Source: Chloroflexota bacterium (GTDB lineage: Bacteria > Chloroflexota > Dehalococcoidia > Tepidiformales > Tepidiformaceae). Taken from it: 64,000 nt of DNA. Each line of letters begins with the position of its first letter. The stretch's first letter is position 1. Position numbers and translations under genes: made by a program. The notes under the pieces were generated by a model. That model saw nothing but the letters and a program-made list of their open reading frames with translations. It had not been told where the DNA came from and searched no databases. The DNA lies in assembly GCA_016191435.1 (NCBI GenBank), contig JACPOQ010000051.1, positions 1-64,000 on the forward strand, written 5' to 3'. This document shows, piece by piece, positions 49,778 through 58,040 of the stretch.

Positions 49778-50932
49778 CTACGGGATTTCGACCGCCGTGA
49801 CCGAAAGGATCGGCGGGAGCGTACCGGGCAGCCGCTGCCAGCGTTCGCCGCGCTCGGCGCCGTAGTACACCTCGCCGTTGGTGGTGCCCAGGTAGACGCC
49901 CTCGTCCTCGCAGCCGTCCGTGGAAAGCGCCTCGCGGTAGGCGCTCTGGTAGTCGTGGGGGCCGGGCAGGCCGTTGGTGCACGCCTCCCAGGTCTTGCCG
50001 CCGTCGCAGGTGCGCCAGACCGCCAGCTGCCCGGGCTGCACGCGGAAGTTGTCGCGCTGGTGTTCGAGCGGGAGCACGAACACGGCATCCGGGGCGCGCC
50101 GCGTGATCGCCAGCGGGAAGCCATGGAACGATGGCAGCCCTTCGGTCACATCCTGCCAGTCTTTGCCGGAGCGCTCAGACTTGAAAACGCCGAAGTGCGC
50201 CTGCCCCCAGAGGCGGTCGGGGTTCTTGGGGTCCAGTAGCAACTTGTGGAATTCGTCTATCGCCGCCGGGTCGACATCGGGCGGCAACTCAGGCTGCGGG
50301 AAGTTCTCGACAATCATCGCGAGGATCTCTTTTGCCGCCGGCGTCGTGACGACGACGCCGTGGGAGCGCAGGTCCCAATCCTCGCCGCCGTTTTCCGTGA
50401 GGTAGGTGCCACCGGAGCTGATGGAGATGTAGAGGCGCTGCGGGTCGCGCGGGTCCACCTGGATAGAGTGCAGCGACGAGTCTCCGACGGAGCCCGTCGG
50501 CCCCCAGAGGTGGCGGAGCTTGTGGCGGGTGATCGCCTCCACCGGCTCCCACGAATCGCCGTAATCGACGCTCTTGAAGAGCGCCGCGGGCGCGGTGCCG
50601 GCGTAGACGACGCCCGGTTCCTTCGCGTGGCCCGGTTCCACGTGCCACACGGCGGCAATGTTGAGGCCCATGTCCTGCGGGAAGGCGAGGCCGGGGCTGC
50701 GCTGCTCCCACGTCGCGCCGCCGTCGTCGCTGCGGGCGACTGATGGGCCCCAGGCCCAGTGGTTCGCGCCGGCGTAAAACCGGGGCGTGCCCCGGCGCAG
50801 GTCCACAGCCATGTGGTTGATGGTCCAACCGGGCATCATCGGCTCGGAGATCTCCCAGGATTCGCGCCGGGCATCCGAGGTGTAAATGAACGCGCCCTTG
50901 CGCGTCCCTACCAGGACGTTCACTCGAGACAT
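49778..50932 (-). CDS. BNR/sialidase-like beta-propeller protein
   Basis: This 384-residue protein is made of repeated BNR-type blades (Ser/Asp-x-Asp-x-Gly-x-Thr-Trp motifs): VARSDDGGATWEQRSPG, LFKSVDYGDSWEPVEA, TYLTENGGEDWDLRS, VFKSERSGKDWQDVTEG and VWRTCDGGKTWEACTNG. The fold is a propeller of 6-7 blades as in glycosyl hydrolase/VPS10-like exo proteins, but no sialidase catalytic residues can be confirmed. No signal peptide is seen, so it is probably cytoplasmic. ATG 50932 starts SRVNVLVGTRKGAF. Confidence 0.78.
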   Translation of the reverse strand: MSRVNVLVGTRKGAFIYTSDARRESWEISEPMMPGWTINHMAVDLRRGTPRFYAGANHWAWGPSVARSDDGGATWEQRSPGLAFPQDMGLNIAAVWHVEPGHAKEPGVVYAGTAPAALFKSVDYGDSWEPVEAITRHKLRHLWGPTGSVGDSSLHSIQVDPRDPQRLYISISSGGTYLTENGGEDWDLRSHGVVVTTPAAKEILAMIVENFPQPELPPDVDPAAIDEFHKLLLDPKNPDRLWGQAHFGVFKSERSGKDWQDVTEGLPSFHGFPLAITRRAPDAVFVLPLEHQRDNFRVQPGQLAVWRTCDGGKTWEACTNGLPGPHDYQSAYREALSTDGCEDEGVYLGTTNGEVYYGAERGERWQRLPGTLPPILSVTAVEIP

Positions 50933-51279
50933 GTGCTGTTCCTCCGGGTAATCGGGCGCGGGCGGCGCCGGGTTGGTGAGCGCGGTGGCCATCCGCCACC
51001 GTCTAACCAGCGTACATCGTACGCAGGTGTTACCGCGCTGTCAATAGCCGCTCGGCTGGACGGCATTCAACTGCGTCCGAAGACAATACCGGCCCCGTTA
51101 TGTCCTCGTCCAGACATGCGCGCGAAGGGCGGGCTATCCCGCCCGCGAACAGGGCCCCGCCGGGCCGGCCATTGAGCCGCGGGCGCAGTCACACCCCCAC
51201 ACCGTTCCTTCGTGGCGTGGCCGGGCGCCCCGGGCCTGCGTATGATGCCAACCCACGGGCATTCCCACGTGGAGATCCA

Positions 51280-52464
51280 ATGACCGACCGCACCATCCGC
51301 GGCAAGACCGCCATCGTCGGCATCGGCGAGACGCGGTACTACAAGCGTGGCGCTTCGCCAGACCCCGAGTTCAAGATGACGCTCGACGCGATCATCCTCG
51401 CCGCCGAGGACGCCGGCATCAGCGTCCGCGACATCGATGGCTTCGCCTCGTACAGCAACGACCGCAACGACCCGCCGCGGCTCGCGACGGCGCTGGGCAT
51501 CCCGGCGTTCACCTTCAGCAACATGTTCTGGGGCGGCGGCGGCGGCGGCGGTTCAGGCGCGGTGGCGAACGCCGCTGCCGCGGTCGCGGCGGGCTATGCG
51601 GATGTCGTGGTCGCCTACCGCGGGCTCGCCCAGGGGCAGTTCGGGCGCTTCGGCCAGGGCCCCAAGATCCCGGTCGCCGCCGGCGCCGGCGCGTTCACGG
51701 CGCCCTACGGGCTGATGTCGCCGGCCCAGATGTTCGCCATGCGCGTGCGCCGCTTCATGCACGACTACCACGTGGACCAGGAGGCGCTGCGCGCCGTCGC
51801 GCTCGCGAGCTACCACCACGCGCAGTACAACCCCCGCGCCGTCATGTACAACCGCCCGCTGAGCGAAGAGGACTACGACAACTCCCGCTGGATCGTGGAG
51901 CCCTTTCACCTCTTCGATTGCTGCCAGGAGAACGACGGCGCGGCCGCCATCATCATCACCAGCGCCGAGCGCGCCCGCGACCTGCGCCACCCGCCGGCGT
52001 ACATCCTCGGCGCCGCCCAGGGCTCGGACTTCCGCCAGGCGGCCACGGCCCACAACGCGCCCGACTACGGGACATCGAACTTCAAGCCCCTCGCGCCGAA
52101 GCTCTACGCCCAGGCGGGCGTCGGCCCGGACGAAGTGGACGTGCTACAGAGCTACGAGAACTTCACTGGCGGCGTGATGATGAGCATCGTCGAGCACGGT
52201 TTCTGCGAGCCCGAAGAGGTCAACGACTTCTTCACGCTCGAAAACTTCTCGGCGAAGACGGGCACGCTGCCGCTGAACACGAGTGGCGGCAACCTTGCGG
52301 AGTGCTACATGCACGGCCTCGAGCTCATCACGGAGGCGGTGCGCCAGGTGCGCGGCACCTCGCCCTGCCAGGTCGAAAGCGCCAACATCTCGATGGTCAC
52401 ATCGGGGCCAATGGTGCAGCCGGTGAGCAGCCTGATCGTGGCGGCGGCAGCAAGTAGCTCTTAG
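51280..52464 (+). CDS. thiolase-like protein (lipid-transfer/aldolase group)
   Basis: This 394-residue thiolase-superfamily protein begins KTAIVGIGETRYYKRGASPD and has LAAEDAGISVRDIDGFASYS. At the place of the usual catalytic cysteine it has a glycine run (NMFWGGGGGGGSGAVANAA), so the normal thiolase nucleophile is absent. The C-terminal TSGGNLAECYMHGLELITEA replaces the thiolase GGHPxGATG motif. Cysteine-less thiolase homologues that work with a DUF35 protein include the Ltp2 retro-aldolases of steroid side-chain degradation; a DUF35 gene follows here. The stop codon is provided by the repeat array that starts inside the last codons. Confidence 0.82.
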   Translation: MTDRTIRGKTAIVGIGETRYYKRGASPDPEFKMTLDAIILAAEDAGISVRDIDGFASYSNDRNDPPRLATALGIPAFTFSNMFWGGGGGGGSGAVANAAAAVAAGYADVVVAYRGLAQGQFGRFGQGPKIPVAAGAGAFTAPYGLMSPAQMFAMRVRRFMHDYHVDQEALRAVALASYHHAQYNPRAVMYNRPLSEEDYDNSRWIVEPFHLFDCCQENDGAAAIIITSAERARDLRHPPAYILGAAQGSDFRQAATAHNAPDYGTSNFKPLAPKLYAQAGVGPDEVDVLQSYENFTGGVMMSIVEHGFCEPEEVNDFFTLENFSAKTGTLPLNTSGGNLAECYMHGLELITEAVRQVRGTSPCQVESANISMVTSGPMVQPVSSLIVAAAASSS

Positions 52465-52772
52465 CTGTACAGCTATTTGCTGTTAGCTGTTTGCTGTTAG
52501 CTGTTAGCTGTTAGCTGTTAGCCAGAAAGCAGCAGCTTCGAACATTAATGGCAATCAGGATTACGGGATCGCCTGCTTCGCCCGGTTCGCAGCCAAAACA
52601 AAAACCGAACGACTGGGAACGACATCACTAGCAGCTAATAGCTATTAGCCAGAAAGCAGGAAGTTCGAGCATTAACGCATGCAATCCGAAAGACCGCCCG
52701 GTTCGCAGCCATCAACCGAACGACTGGAACGACATCACTAATAGCTAATAGCTAACAGCTAATAGCTTCGAA
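52453..52772. repeat. composite heptamer element with two tandem core units
   Basis: The 318-bp gap between the thiolase-like and DUF35 genes is filled by it. A left array of GCTGTTA units (52454-52522) leads to core A (52521-52628) and core B (52648-52738). A right array of GCTAATA units (52739-52769) follows; the left and right units are reverse complements. Both cores start GCCAGAAAGCAG, contain TTCGARCATTAAYG and CCCGGTTCGCAGCC, and end ACCGAACGACTGG, AACGACATCACTA. Core A has about 17 extra bases. Confidence 0.9.
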
Positions 52773-52782
52773 AGGCCCGCCA

Positions 52783-53247
52783 ATGACTACCGCCACTACC
52801 ACTCCCTACCTGCCCGCCGGCCTGCCGGCGCCGGCCGCCTACCCCGACGGCCTCGCCGCCGAGTTCTGGGAAGCCGCGCAGCGCCACGAGCTCGTCGTGC
52901 AGCAGTGCAACGCCTGCGCGAATTTCCAGTGGGGCCCGGAGTTCATCTGCTACAGGTGCCTCTCGGACGACCTTGGATACACGCGCGTCTCCGGGCGCGG
53001 GCGCATCTACAGCTGGGAGCGCGCCTGGTACCCGGTGCACCCGGCGCTGCGGGAATCGCTGCCCTACATCGTGGTACTCGTTGAGCTGCCCGATGCCGCG
53101 AACGTGCGCATGGTCGGGAACCTGCTCGGCGATCCAAAGCAGGAAGTGGTGATCGGCAGCGAAGTCGAAGCGGTGTTCGAAGACCACAACGATGCCTCGC
53201 CGCCGTACACGCTCGTGCAGTGGCGCGTGCTGGAAGGGGCCGAGTAA
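52783..53247 (+). CDS. DUF35/OB-fold zinc-ribbon protein
   Basis: This 154-residue protein has an N-terminal rubredoxin-like zinc ribbon (QQCNACANFQWGPEFICYRC with four cysteines) and a C-terminal OB-fold (SGRGRIYSWERAWYPVHPAL, YIVVLVELPDAANVRMVGNL). DUF35 proteins form complexes with thiolase-like enzymes and hydratases acting on acyl-CoA. It is the natural partner of the cysteine-less thiolase-like protein just upstream. ATG 52783 is chosen because the right-hand repeat array ends just before it. Confidence 0.88.
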   Translation: MTTATTTPYLPAGLPAPAAYPDGLAAEFWEAAQRHELVVQQCNACANFQWGPEFICYRCLSDDLGYTRVSGRGRIYSWERAWYPVHPALRESLPYIVVLVELPDAANVRMVGNLLGDPKQEVVIGSEVEAVFEDHNDASPPYTLVQWRVLEGAE

Positions 53248-53248
53248 C

Positions 53249-54073
53249 GTGCCCGGGCGGCTCGATGGCAAGGTCGCCGTCATCACCGGCGGCGCCAGCG
53301 GCATGGGCGAAGCCACCGCGCAGCTGTTCGTCCGCGAAGGGGCGCGCGTCGTTATCGGCGACCTCCAGAAGGAGAAGGGCGAAGCCGTCGTGGCCTCCAT
53401 CGGGCCCGCCTGCCGCTTCGTCGCGGCGGATGTCAGCGCCTCCGAGGATGTCGCCGGGCTGGTGAACGCCGCCGTGCAAGCCTTCGGGCGGCTGGACATC
53501 ATGTACAACAACGCCGGTATCGGCGGCGGCGAAGGCTCGATCATCGAATGCAGTGAAGCGACTTTCGACCGCATCATCGCGGTGGACCTGAAGGCGGTGT
53601 GGCTCGGGATGAAGCACGCGCTGCCGCACCTCATCGCCGCCGGCGGCGGGTCGATCATCACCACGGCCTCGGTCTCGGGGCTGATGGGCATGCCCGGCCA
53701 GGGCGCGTACGGCTCGGCCAAGGGCGGGGTCATCCAGCTGACGCGCGTCTGCGCGATCGAGTTCGCGGGCCACGGCGTGCGCGCGAACTGCATCTGCCCC
53801 GGCGGTACGCTCACGCCCATCCTGTTCGCCAACCCGAACCTCCCCGCGCCCGTGGACCCGGAGGAGGTGCGGCGGCGGCTCGCGCACGTGCAGCCGATCC
53901 CGCGCGCCGGGCTGCCCGAGGACATCGCGCACGCCGCCCTGTGGCTCGCAAGCGACGAGTCGTCGTTCGTGACGGGCCAGGCGATCGTCGTCGATGGTGG
54001 CTGGCAGGCATCGGCGCGCCAGCAATGGACGCCCCCGGAGCCGCCCGTCACGCCGCCGGAAAGCCTGGAGTAA
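53249..54073 (+). CDS. short-chain dehydrogenase/reductase
   Basis: This classical SDR of 274 residues has the cofactor motif VAVITGGASGMGEATAQLF, NNAG motif IMYNNAGIGGG, catalytic Ser in ITTASVSGLMG and the Tyr-Lys pair in GAYGSAKGGVIQL. The acid in RVVIGDLQ after beta-2 suggests NAD(H). The GTG start is 1 bp after the DUF35 stop, so the genes are coupled. It probably oxidises a hydroxy-acyl or alicyclic intermediate in the pathway of the cluster. Confidence 0.9.
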   Translation: MPGRLDGKVAVITGGASGMGEATAQLFVREGARVVIGDLQKEKGEAVVASIGPACRFVAADVSASEDVAGLVNAAVQAFGRLDIMYNNAGIGGGEGSIIECSEATFDRIIAVDLKAVWLGMKHALPHLIAAGGGSIITTASVSGLMGMPGQGAYGSAKGGVIQLTRVCAIEFAGHGVRANCICPGGTLTPILFANPNLPAPVDPEEVRRRLAHVQPIPRAGLPEDIAHAALWLASDESSFVTGQAIVVDGGWQASARQQWTPPEPPVTPPESLE

Positions 54074-54089
54074 TCACGGGAGGCAAGCC

Positions 54090-55337
54090 ATGAGCGCACC
54101 CGCCGAGACCCTCATCATCGATGGCGATTCGCACGTGCTCGAACCGCCGTGGCTGTGGGACGAATACCTCGAGCCGGAGTACCGGGCCCGCGCCATCCGC
54201 ATCACCCGCAGCGTGGCCGGCCCCGATGGCGCAGCGCGCGGCATCCGCCCGCTCCCCGGCGTCACAGGCGCGCAAGCCCCGAGCGAGGCGCTCGGCGAGC
54301 TCCCGGAGATGGCGCTCGAATTCCAGGCGCGCCTCGCCGCCGATGAGCACCTCATCATCGACCGCCAGGTGGTCATGAGCGGCGGCCTTGCCGGCCTCGG
54401 CGGCAACGGCTTCCCTCGCCGCGACCTCCCCTACATGACCTACCTCGATGCCAACCCGCCCGCCGCTTACCTGACGGAAGAGCGGATCAAGCTGTTCGAT
54501 GAGCAGGGCATCGCCGGCGGCGTCGTCTTCCCGACGATTGGCATCCTCTGGGACACGGAAGACCCGAAGCTCGCCGACGCCTACGCCCGCGCCTACAACC
54601 GCTGGGCCCGCGACTTCGTGGGGGAGTACGCGCAGCGCATCTTCCCGATGTGCCATATCCCAATGCACGACCCGGCGCTCGCGCTGGCGGAGCTGCGGCG
54701 GTGCCTCAAGCTCGGGTTCAAGGGCATGTTCCTCGCGCCCGAGCCGGTGCTGGGCAAGAGTCCCGCGCACCCGGATTTCGACGCGATCTGGCACGAGCTC
54801 GAAGACGCGGGCCTGCCCGCCTGCCTGCACGTCATCGTCCGGTTCAGCCGCATCGTCGAGAACCCCGGCCGCTTCCATTCGCTGCTGGTCGAACCAAGCC
54901 GCACGTACGCGTTCGGCATGGGCGCAACGTTCCAGGTCATCCCTGCGATGGCCTCGCTGATCATGACGGGCCACTTCGACCGTTTCCCGGGGCTCAAGCT
55001 GCTCTGCGTCGAAGCCGGCGCGGGCTGGGCGCCGTACATCGCCCACCGGCTCGATGAGAAGTTCGAGATGTTCGGCTACACCGAGAAGACGAAGCTAGAG
55101 CCGAGCGCGTACATGAAGCGCAACGTCTGGTACGTGGTCGAGCCGCGCGAACCGTACGTGGATTCGCTCATGGACCACATTGGCGAGTCGCAGTTCATCT
55201 GGGGCAGCGACTACCCGCACATCGATTCGAGCGAGCACGCGGTGGAGCAAGTCACCGCCAACGCGGCCCGTCTCTCGCCGCATCGCCGGCGGCTGCTGCT
55301 GGGCGAAAACGCTCGCGCGCTGTACGGGCTGCTGTAA
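54090..55337 (+). CDS. amidohydrolase-family (ACMSD-like) metal-dependent hydrolase
   Basis: This 415-residue TIM-barrel hydrolase (PF04909 type) has metal-binding IIDGDSHVLEPPWLWDEY, GVVFPTIGILW, catalytic-site CLHVIVRFSR and GSDYPHIDSSEHAVEQV with the conserved Asp. The family includes decarboxylases and hydrolases of aromatic and cyclic acids. GGGAGG precedes ATG 54090. It is the last gene of the thiolase-like/DUF35/SDR run and is related to the one at 56145. Confidence 0.86.
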   Translation: MSAPAETLIIDGDSHVLEPPWLWDEYLEPEYRARAIRITRSVAGPDGAARGIRPLPGVTGAQAPSEALGELPEMALEFQARLAADEHLIIDRQVVMSGGLAGLGGNGFPRRDLPYMTYLDANPPAAYLTEERIKLFDEQGIAGGVVFPTIGILWDTEDPKLADAYARAYNRWARDFVGEYAQRIFPMCHIPMHDPALALAELRRCLKLGFKGMFLAPEPVLGKSPAHPDFDAIWHELEDAGLPACLHVIVRFSRIVENPGRFHSLLVEPSRTYAFGMGATFQVIPAMASLIMTGHFDRFPGLKLLCVEAGAGWAPYIAHRLDEKFEMFGYTEKTKLEPSAYMKRNVWYVVEPREPYVDSLMDHIGESQFIWGSDYPHIDSSEHAVEQVTANAARLSPHRRRLLLGENARALYGLL

Positions 55338-55365
55338 GGCGCTTGTCAGTAGGCCGCTGGCCGTG

Positions 55366-55758
55366 TCAGGCCAACCAGTCCTCGATGACCAGGCCGGGGA
55401 TGCGGTTGAAGTGGCGGGTGTTGTGGGTGACCAGGGTGGCGCCGTGGGACAGGCAGATAGCCGCGATGAAGAGGTCGGCGTCGGGAAGCCGTTCTCCGCG
55501 GCCTTCGAGCTCCGCCTTAATCGTCCCGAACTGGCGAGCCGCCAGGTGATCGAGACTCCAAACAGGGAGTTCGCCCAGGACGCTCTCAATCAACTCCAGT
55601 TCTCGAATCGGATCGCGCGACCTGGCAGCGCCGTAGTGCAACTCGGCGACGGTGACCGCAGTTGTTGCTACCCTCCCAAGCTCTACTCGGATCTGCTCTC
55701 GAATCTTCGGGTTCGACCGCAGCACCTCGACGCTCGTGTCAGTATCAAGGAACTTCAC
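55366..55758 (-). CDS. FitB/VapC-type PIN-domain toxin
   Basis: This 130-residue PIN-domain ribonuclease has acidic active-site residues in MKFLDTDTSVEVL (Asp5, Asp7), TVAELHYGAARSRD (Glu) and LPDADLFIAAICLSHGATLV (Asp). It starts 4 bp before the end of the upstream antitoxin gene. The length and spacing fit FitB of fitAB or VapC of vapBC; FitAB is favoured because the antitoxin is FitA-like. Confidence 0.88.
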   Translation of the reverse strand: MKFLDTDTSVEVLRSNPKIREQIRVELGRVATTAVTVAELHYGAARSRDPIRELELIESVLGELPVWSLDHLAARQFGTIKAELEGRGERLPDADLFIAAICLSHGATLVTHNTRHFNRIPGLVIEDWLA

Positions 55759-56018
55759 AACTCCACGTCGCGCCCAAACGTGCGAGCAGCATAAATGGCG
55801 TCAACGTCCCAATCGAAAAGCCCTCTGTTACGGGCGGCTACATCATCCAGCACTTGCTCCAGCCGAGCGCGCTCGGCCGGTGTGCGATAGTCGGTGGCGA
55901 GTGCGCGCTCGAGGAGGGTGAGCGCCTCGGCGCTCAGGCTGCGGCGCTCGCACGCCGCCCGCTGGCGGAGGCGGGCTAGCAGATCTTCGGGGATATTCTT
56001 CAGCGTCAGCGATGCCAT
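55755..56018 (-). CDS. FitA-like ribbon-helix-helix antitoxin
   Basis: The 87-residue antitoxin starts with an RHH domain (ASLTLKNIPEDLLARLRQRA, RRSLSAEALTLLERAL) and has a C-terminal toxin-binding tail (RGLFDWDVDAIYAARTFGRD). RHH antitoxins repress their own operon by binding inverted repeats. A perfect 13-bp palindrome lies immediately upstream of ATG 56018. The start is chosen for its fit with GGTGGC and the RHH beginning. Confidence 0.85.
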   Translation of the reverse strand: MASLTLKNIPEDLLARLRQRAACERRSLSAEALTLLERALATDYRTPAERARLEQVLDDVAARNRGLFDWDVDAIYAARTFGRDVEL

Positions 56019-56020
56019 GC

Positions 56021-56033
56021 CACCATTATGGTG
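56021..56033. promoter_or_regulatory. probable fitAB operator
   Basis: The perfect palindrome CACCATTATGGTG (6+1+6) lies 2 bp upstream of the FitA-like start codon, overlapping its ribosome binding site. Such a position suits autoregulation by a ribbon-helix-helix antitoxin. No binding data exist here. Confidence 0.55.
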
Positions 56034-56144
56034 CCGAATTGGCGCCGGTCGCAAGATTCAACGCCGCACCTTGCCAACGCACGGGGTAGCGTCCCGTGAG
56101 CGCTCACACGGCGGTGCATGGGCACCATGAGTTCGGCCTGGCCG

Positions 56145-57404
56145 TCAGGCGCGCCGGTAGGCCCGAAGCTTGTCCACATCGAACTTGAAGAAGCGCGCGG
56201 CGTTGAGGCCGAGCACGTTCGCGCGTTCGCCTTCGCTGAGATGGCCCATTGTGCGTTCGATCGCCTGCTCGGAGTGCGGCCACGAGCCTTCGTGGTGCGG
56301 GTAGTCGTTCGCCCACATGAAGTTTCCGGTAAGGCCATAATCGCGCATCAGGTCGATCCCGGGGGGGTCCTCCTGGAAGCTGGCGGCGCCGTGGATGCGG
56401 AAGTACTCGCTCGGCATGAGCTTCAGCTTGGGGAAGGCCCAGAAGTGGTGGTGCTCGTAGGCCTCGTCCATCGCCCGCAGCATCCACGGTACCCAGCCGA
56501 TGCCAGCTTCGATGCTGGCGAAGCGCAACCCCGTGAAGCGATCGAGCACACCGGAGCTGCAGAGATTCACGAGCGGCTCCACCGTGGGCGCGAGCGAGTG
56601 GATCACGTAGTTGATGACGGCGCCGCCGTTGCCCTTCGCGCCGCGCGGGTCCTTCCCCGTCGAGACGTGGAAGGTCATCGGCATGTCCACATCCTGGATG
56701 GCGGCCCACAGCCGGTCGTATTCAGGCTGGTTGTAGTTGGTGTCGTTGGCGCTGCCGGGCCCCCACGCGGGCTTGCAGGGCAGGCTCAGGCCCTTGAAGC
56801 CCATCTTCGCCGTCCGCTCGACTTCCGCGATGGCGCTATCGATATCGCCCGTTGCGATGCAGGCCATCGGCCGGAGGCGGTCGTAATGGGGGCCGAAGAC
56901 CTCCCAGCACCAGTCGTTGTAGACGCGGCATTGCGCCTGCGAAAAGAGGGGGTCCGGCGTGGCCCACATCTGGAGGCCGCGGTTCGGGAAGATGATCTCG
57001 GCGTCGATGCCATCGCGCGCGTGGTCGCGCAGGCGCTCTTCGGGGTCGCTCTTGCCCACCTTCGAACGCTCGAGGTCCTCGCCCTCCATTTTCAGGTCGC
57101 GCAGCTTCGTCGGCTTGTAGCCCTCGACCACGGACCATTTCGTGCCGTTGGCATCGACTTCGATGCGCGCCAGGCGGCTGCGGTACTTCTCCTCGATCCG
57201 CTCGACCCACAGGTTCGGCGGCTCGTTGACGTGGCAATCGGCCGAGACCATCAGGTACTTGTTGGCCGCCCCGGGCGTCGCGACCTGCGTCCAGCCCTGG
57301 TGGCCGGGGGTTTCGAAGCGGTGGCGGTTGAAGTACTCGCTGCGCTGGGTGGGGTCCATCGCTTCGACTTCGGTGTTCAGGCTGCTGCGTTCCGCGGTGG
57401 TCAT
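56145..57404 (-). CDS. amidohydrolase-family metal-dependent hydrolase
   Basis: This 419-residue hydrolase is of the same family as the gene at 54090. The N-terminal metal motif is VSADCHVNEPPNLWVERI, GIDAEIIFPNRGLQMWATP follows, and the C-terminal site is NFMWANDYPHHEGSWPHSEQ. The insertions differ (PTKLRDLKMEGEDLERSKVG), so it is a paralogue, not a duplicate. It is on the opposite strand, separated from the first amidohydrolase gene by fitAB. Substrate is unknown. Confidence 0.85.
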   Translation of the reverse strand: MTTAERSSLNTEVEAMDPTQRSEYFNRHRFETPGHQGWTQVATPGAANKYLMVSADCHVNEPPNLWVERIEEKYRSRLARIEVDANGTKWSVVEGYKPTKLRDLKMEGEDLERSKVGKSDPEERLRDHARDGIDAEIIFPNRGLQMWATPDPLFSQAQCRVYNDWCWEVFGPHYDRLRPMACIATGDIDSAIAEVERTAKMGFKGLSLPCKPAWGPGSANDTNYNQPEYDRLWAAIQDVDMPMTFHVSTGKDPRGAKGNGGAVINYVIHSLAPTVEPLVNLCSSGVLDRFTGLRFASIEAGIGWVPWMLRAMDEAYEHHHFWAFPKLKLMPSEYFRIHGAASFQEDPPGIDLMRDYGLTGNFMWANDYPHHEGSWPHSEQAIERTMGHLSEGERANVLGLNAARFFKFDVDKLRAYRRA

Positions 57405-57451
57405 CGGTCTCTCCTGGCGCCCGCCAAACGCGGGCGTGCTGATGTCTCGGG

Positions 57452-57769
57452 TTACTCGTAACCGGGGTCGAGGTGGCTGTGGAGCTGGCGGCGATCGAAG
57501 GCGAGCGCATCGGCGGCGAGCTCGGCCACGCCATCGAGCGAGAGCACGTCGGCGTATTCGGGTTCGAAGCCCTCGTTCGGCCAGCGGCGGATGCGGAGCC
57601 CGGTCGCGGCAGCGGGGGCCTCGTAGCGGGCGCGCTCGCCGCCCCGGCCACTGTAGAACCAGCCGCCCTCGTTATCGCCTTCGCCGATGAGCCAGCTGCC
57701 GAACCAGAGCATGCGCCGGCCGTGCTCGTTGAGCTCATCGGGCCAGTGGATGGTAATCGCCGCGGGCAT
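57452..57769 (-). CDS. hypothetical protein
   Basis: This 105-residue acidic protein has no family I recognise: WPDELNEHGRRMLWFGSWLI, GWFYSGRGGERARYEAPAAA and FEPEYADVLSLDGVAELAAD are visible. There is no signal peptide or membrane segment. It is 47 bp upstream of the second amidohydrolase on the same strand and could be its cotranscribed partner. The 271 bp beyond (57770-58040) hold no gene. Confidence 0.5.
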   Translation of the reverse strand: MPAAITIHWPDELNEHGRRMLWFGSWLIGEGDNEGGWFYSGRGGERARYEAPAAATGLRIRRWPNEGFEPEYADVLSLDGVAELAADALAFDRRQLHSHLDPGYE

Positions 57770-58040
57770 GCGCCAGGCCTCCGGGTGCCCCGCATTCTAA
57801 GGCAATCCAGAAACGGTTCGCCAATCGAGGGGCGAGAGCTGGCCGCGGGGGCCTTCCGTTCGGCAACCATCGTGCTCTGCCCGTTTCGAACAGCACCACG
57901 TCCTTCCCGCCGCGCGGGACTCGTCTACGCCATTGCAACGGCGGCGGGCCCCGAAGGTCGGACACGGCCCCAATGACCGCGCCGTCTTCAGCGTTATGTG
58001 CTGTGTACGGCGTATTATGTTCACACGCAGGCTCGCCGCC

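Noticed and set aside
52453..52772. CRISPR array
   Set aside because: The repeats are 7 bp tandem units and two long diverged cores, with no equal-length unique spacers and no cas genes.
57770..58040. Short frames in the gap after the 105-residue hypothetical gene
   Set aside because: None has a ribosome binding site, family motif or favourable codon pattern.
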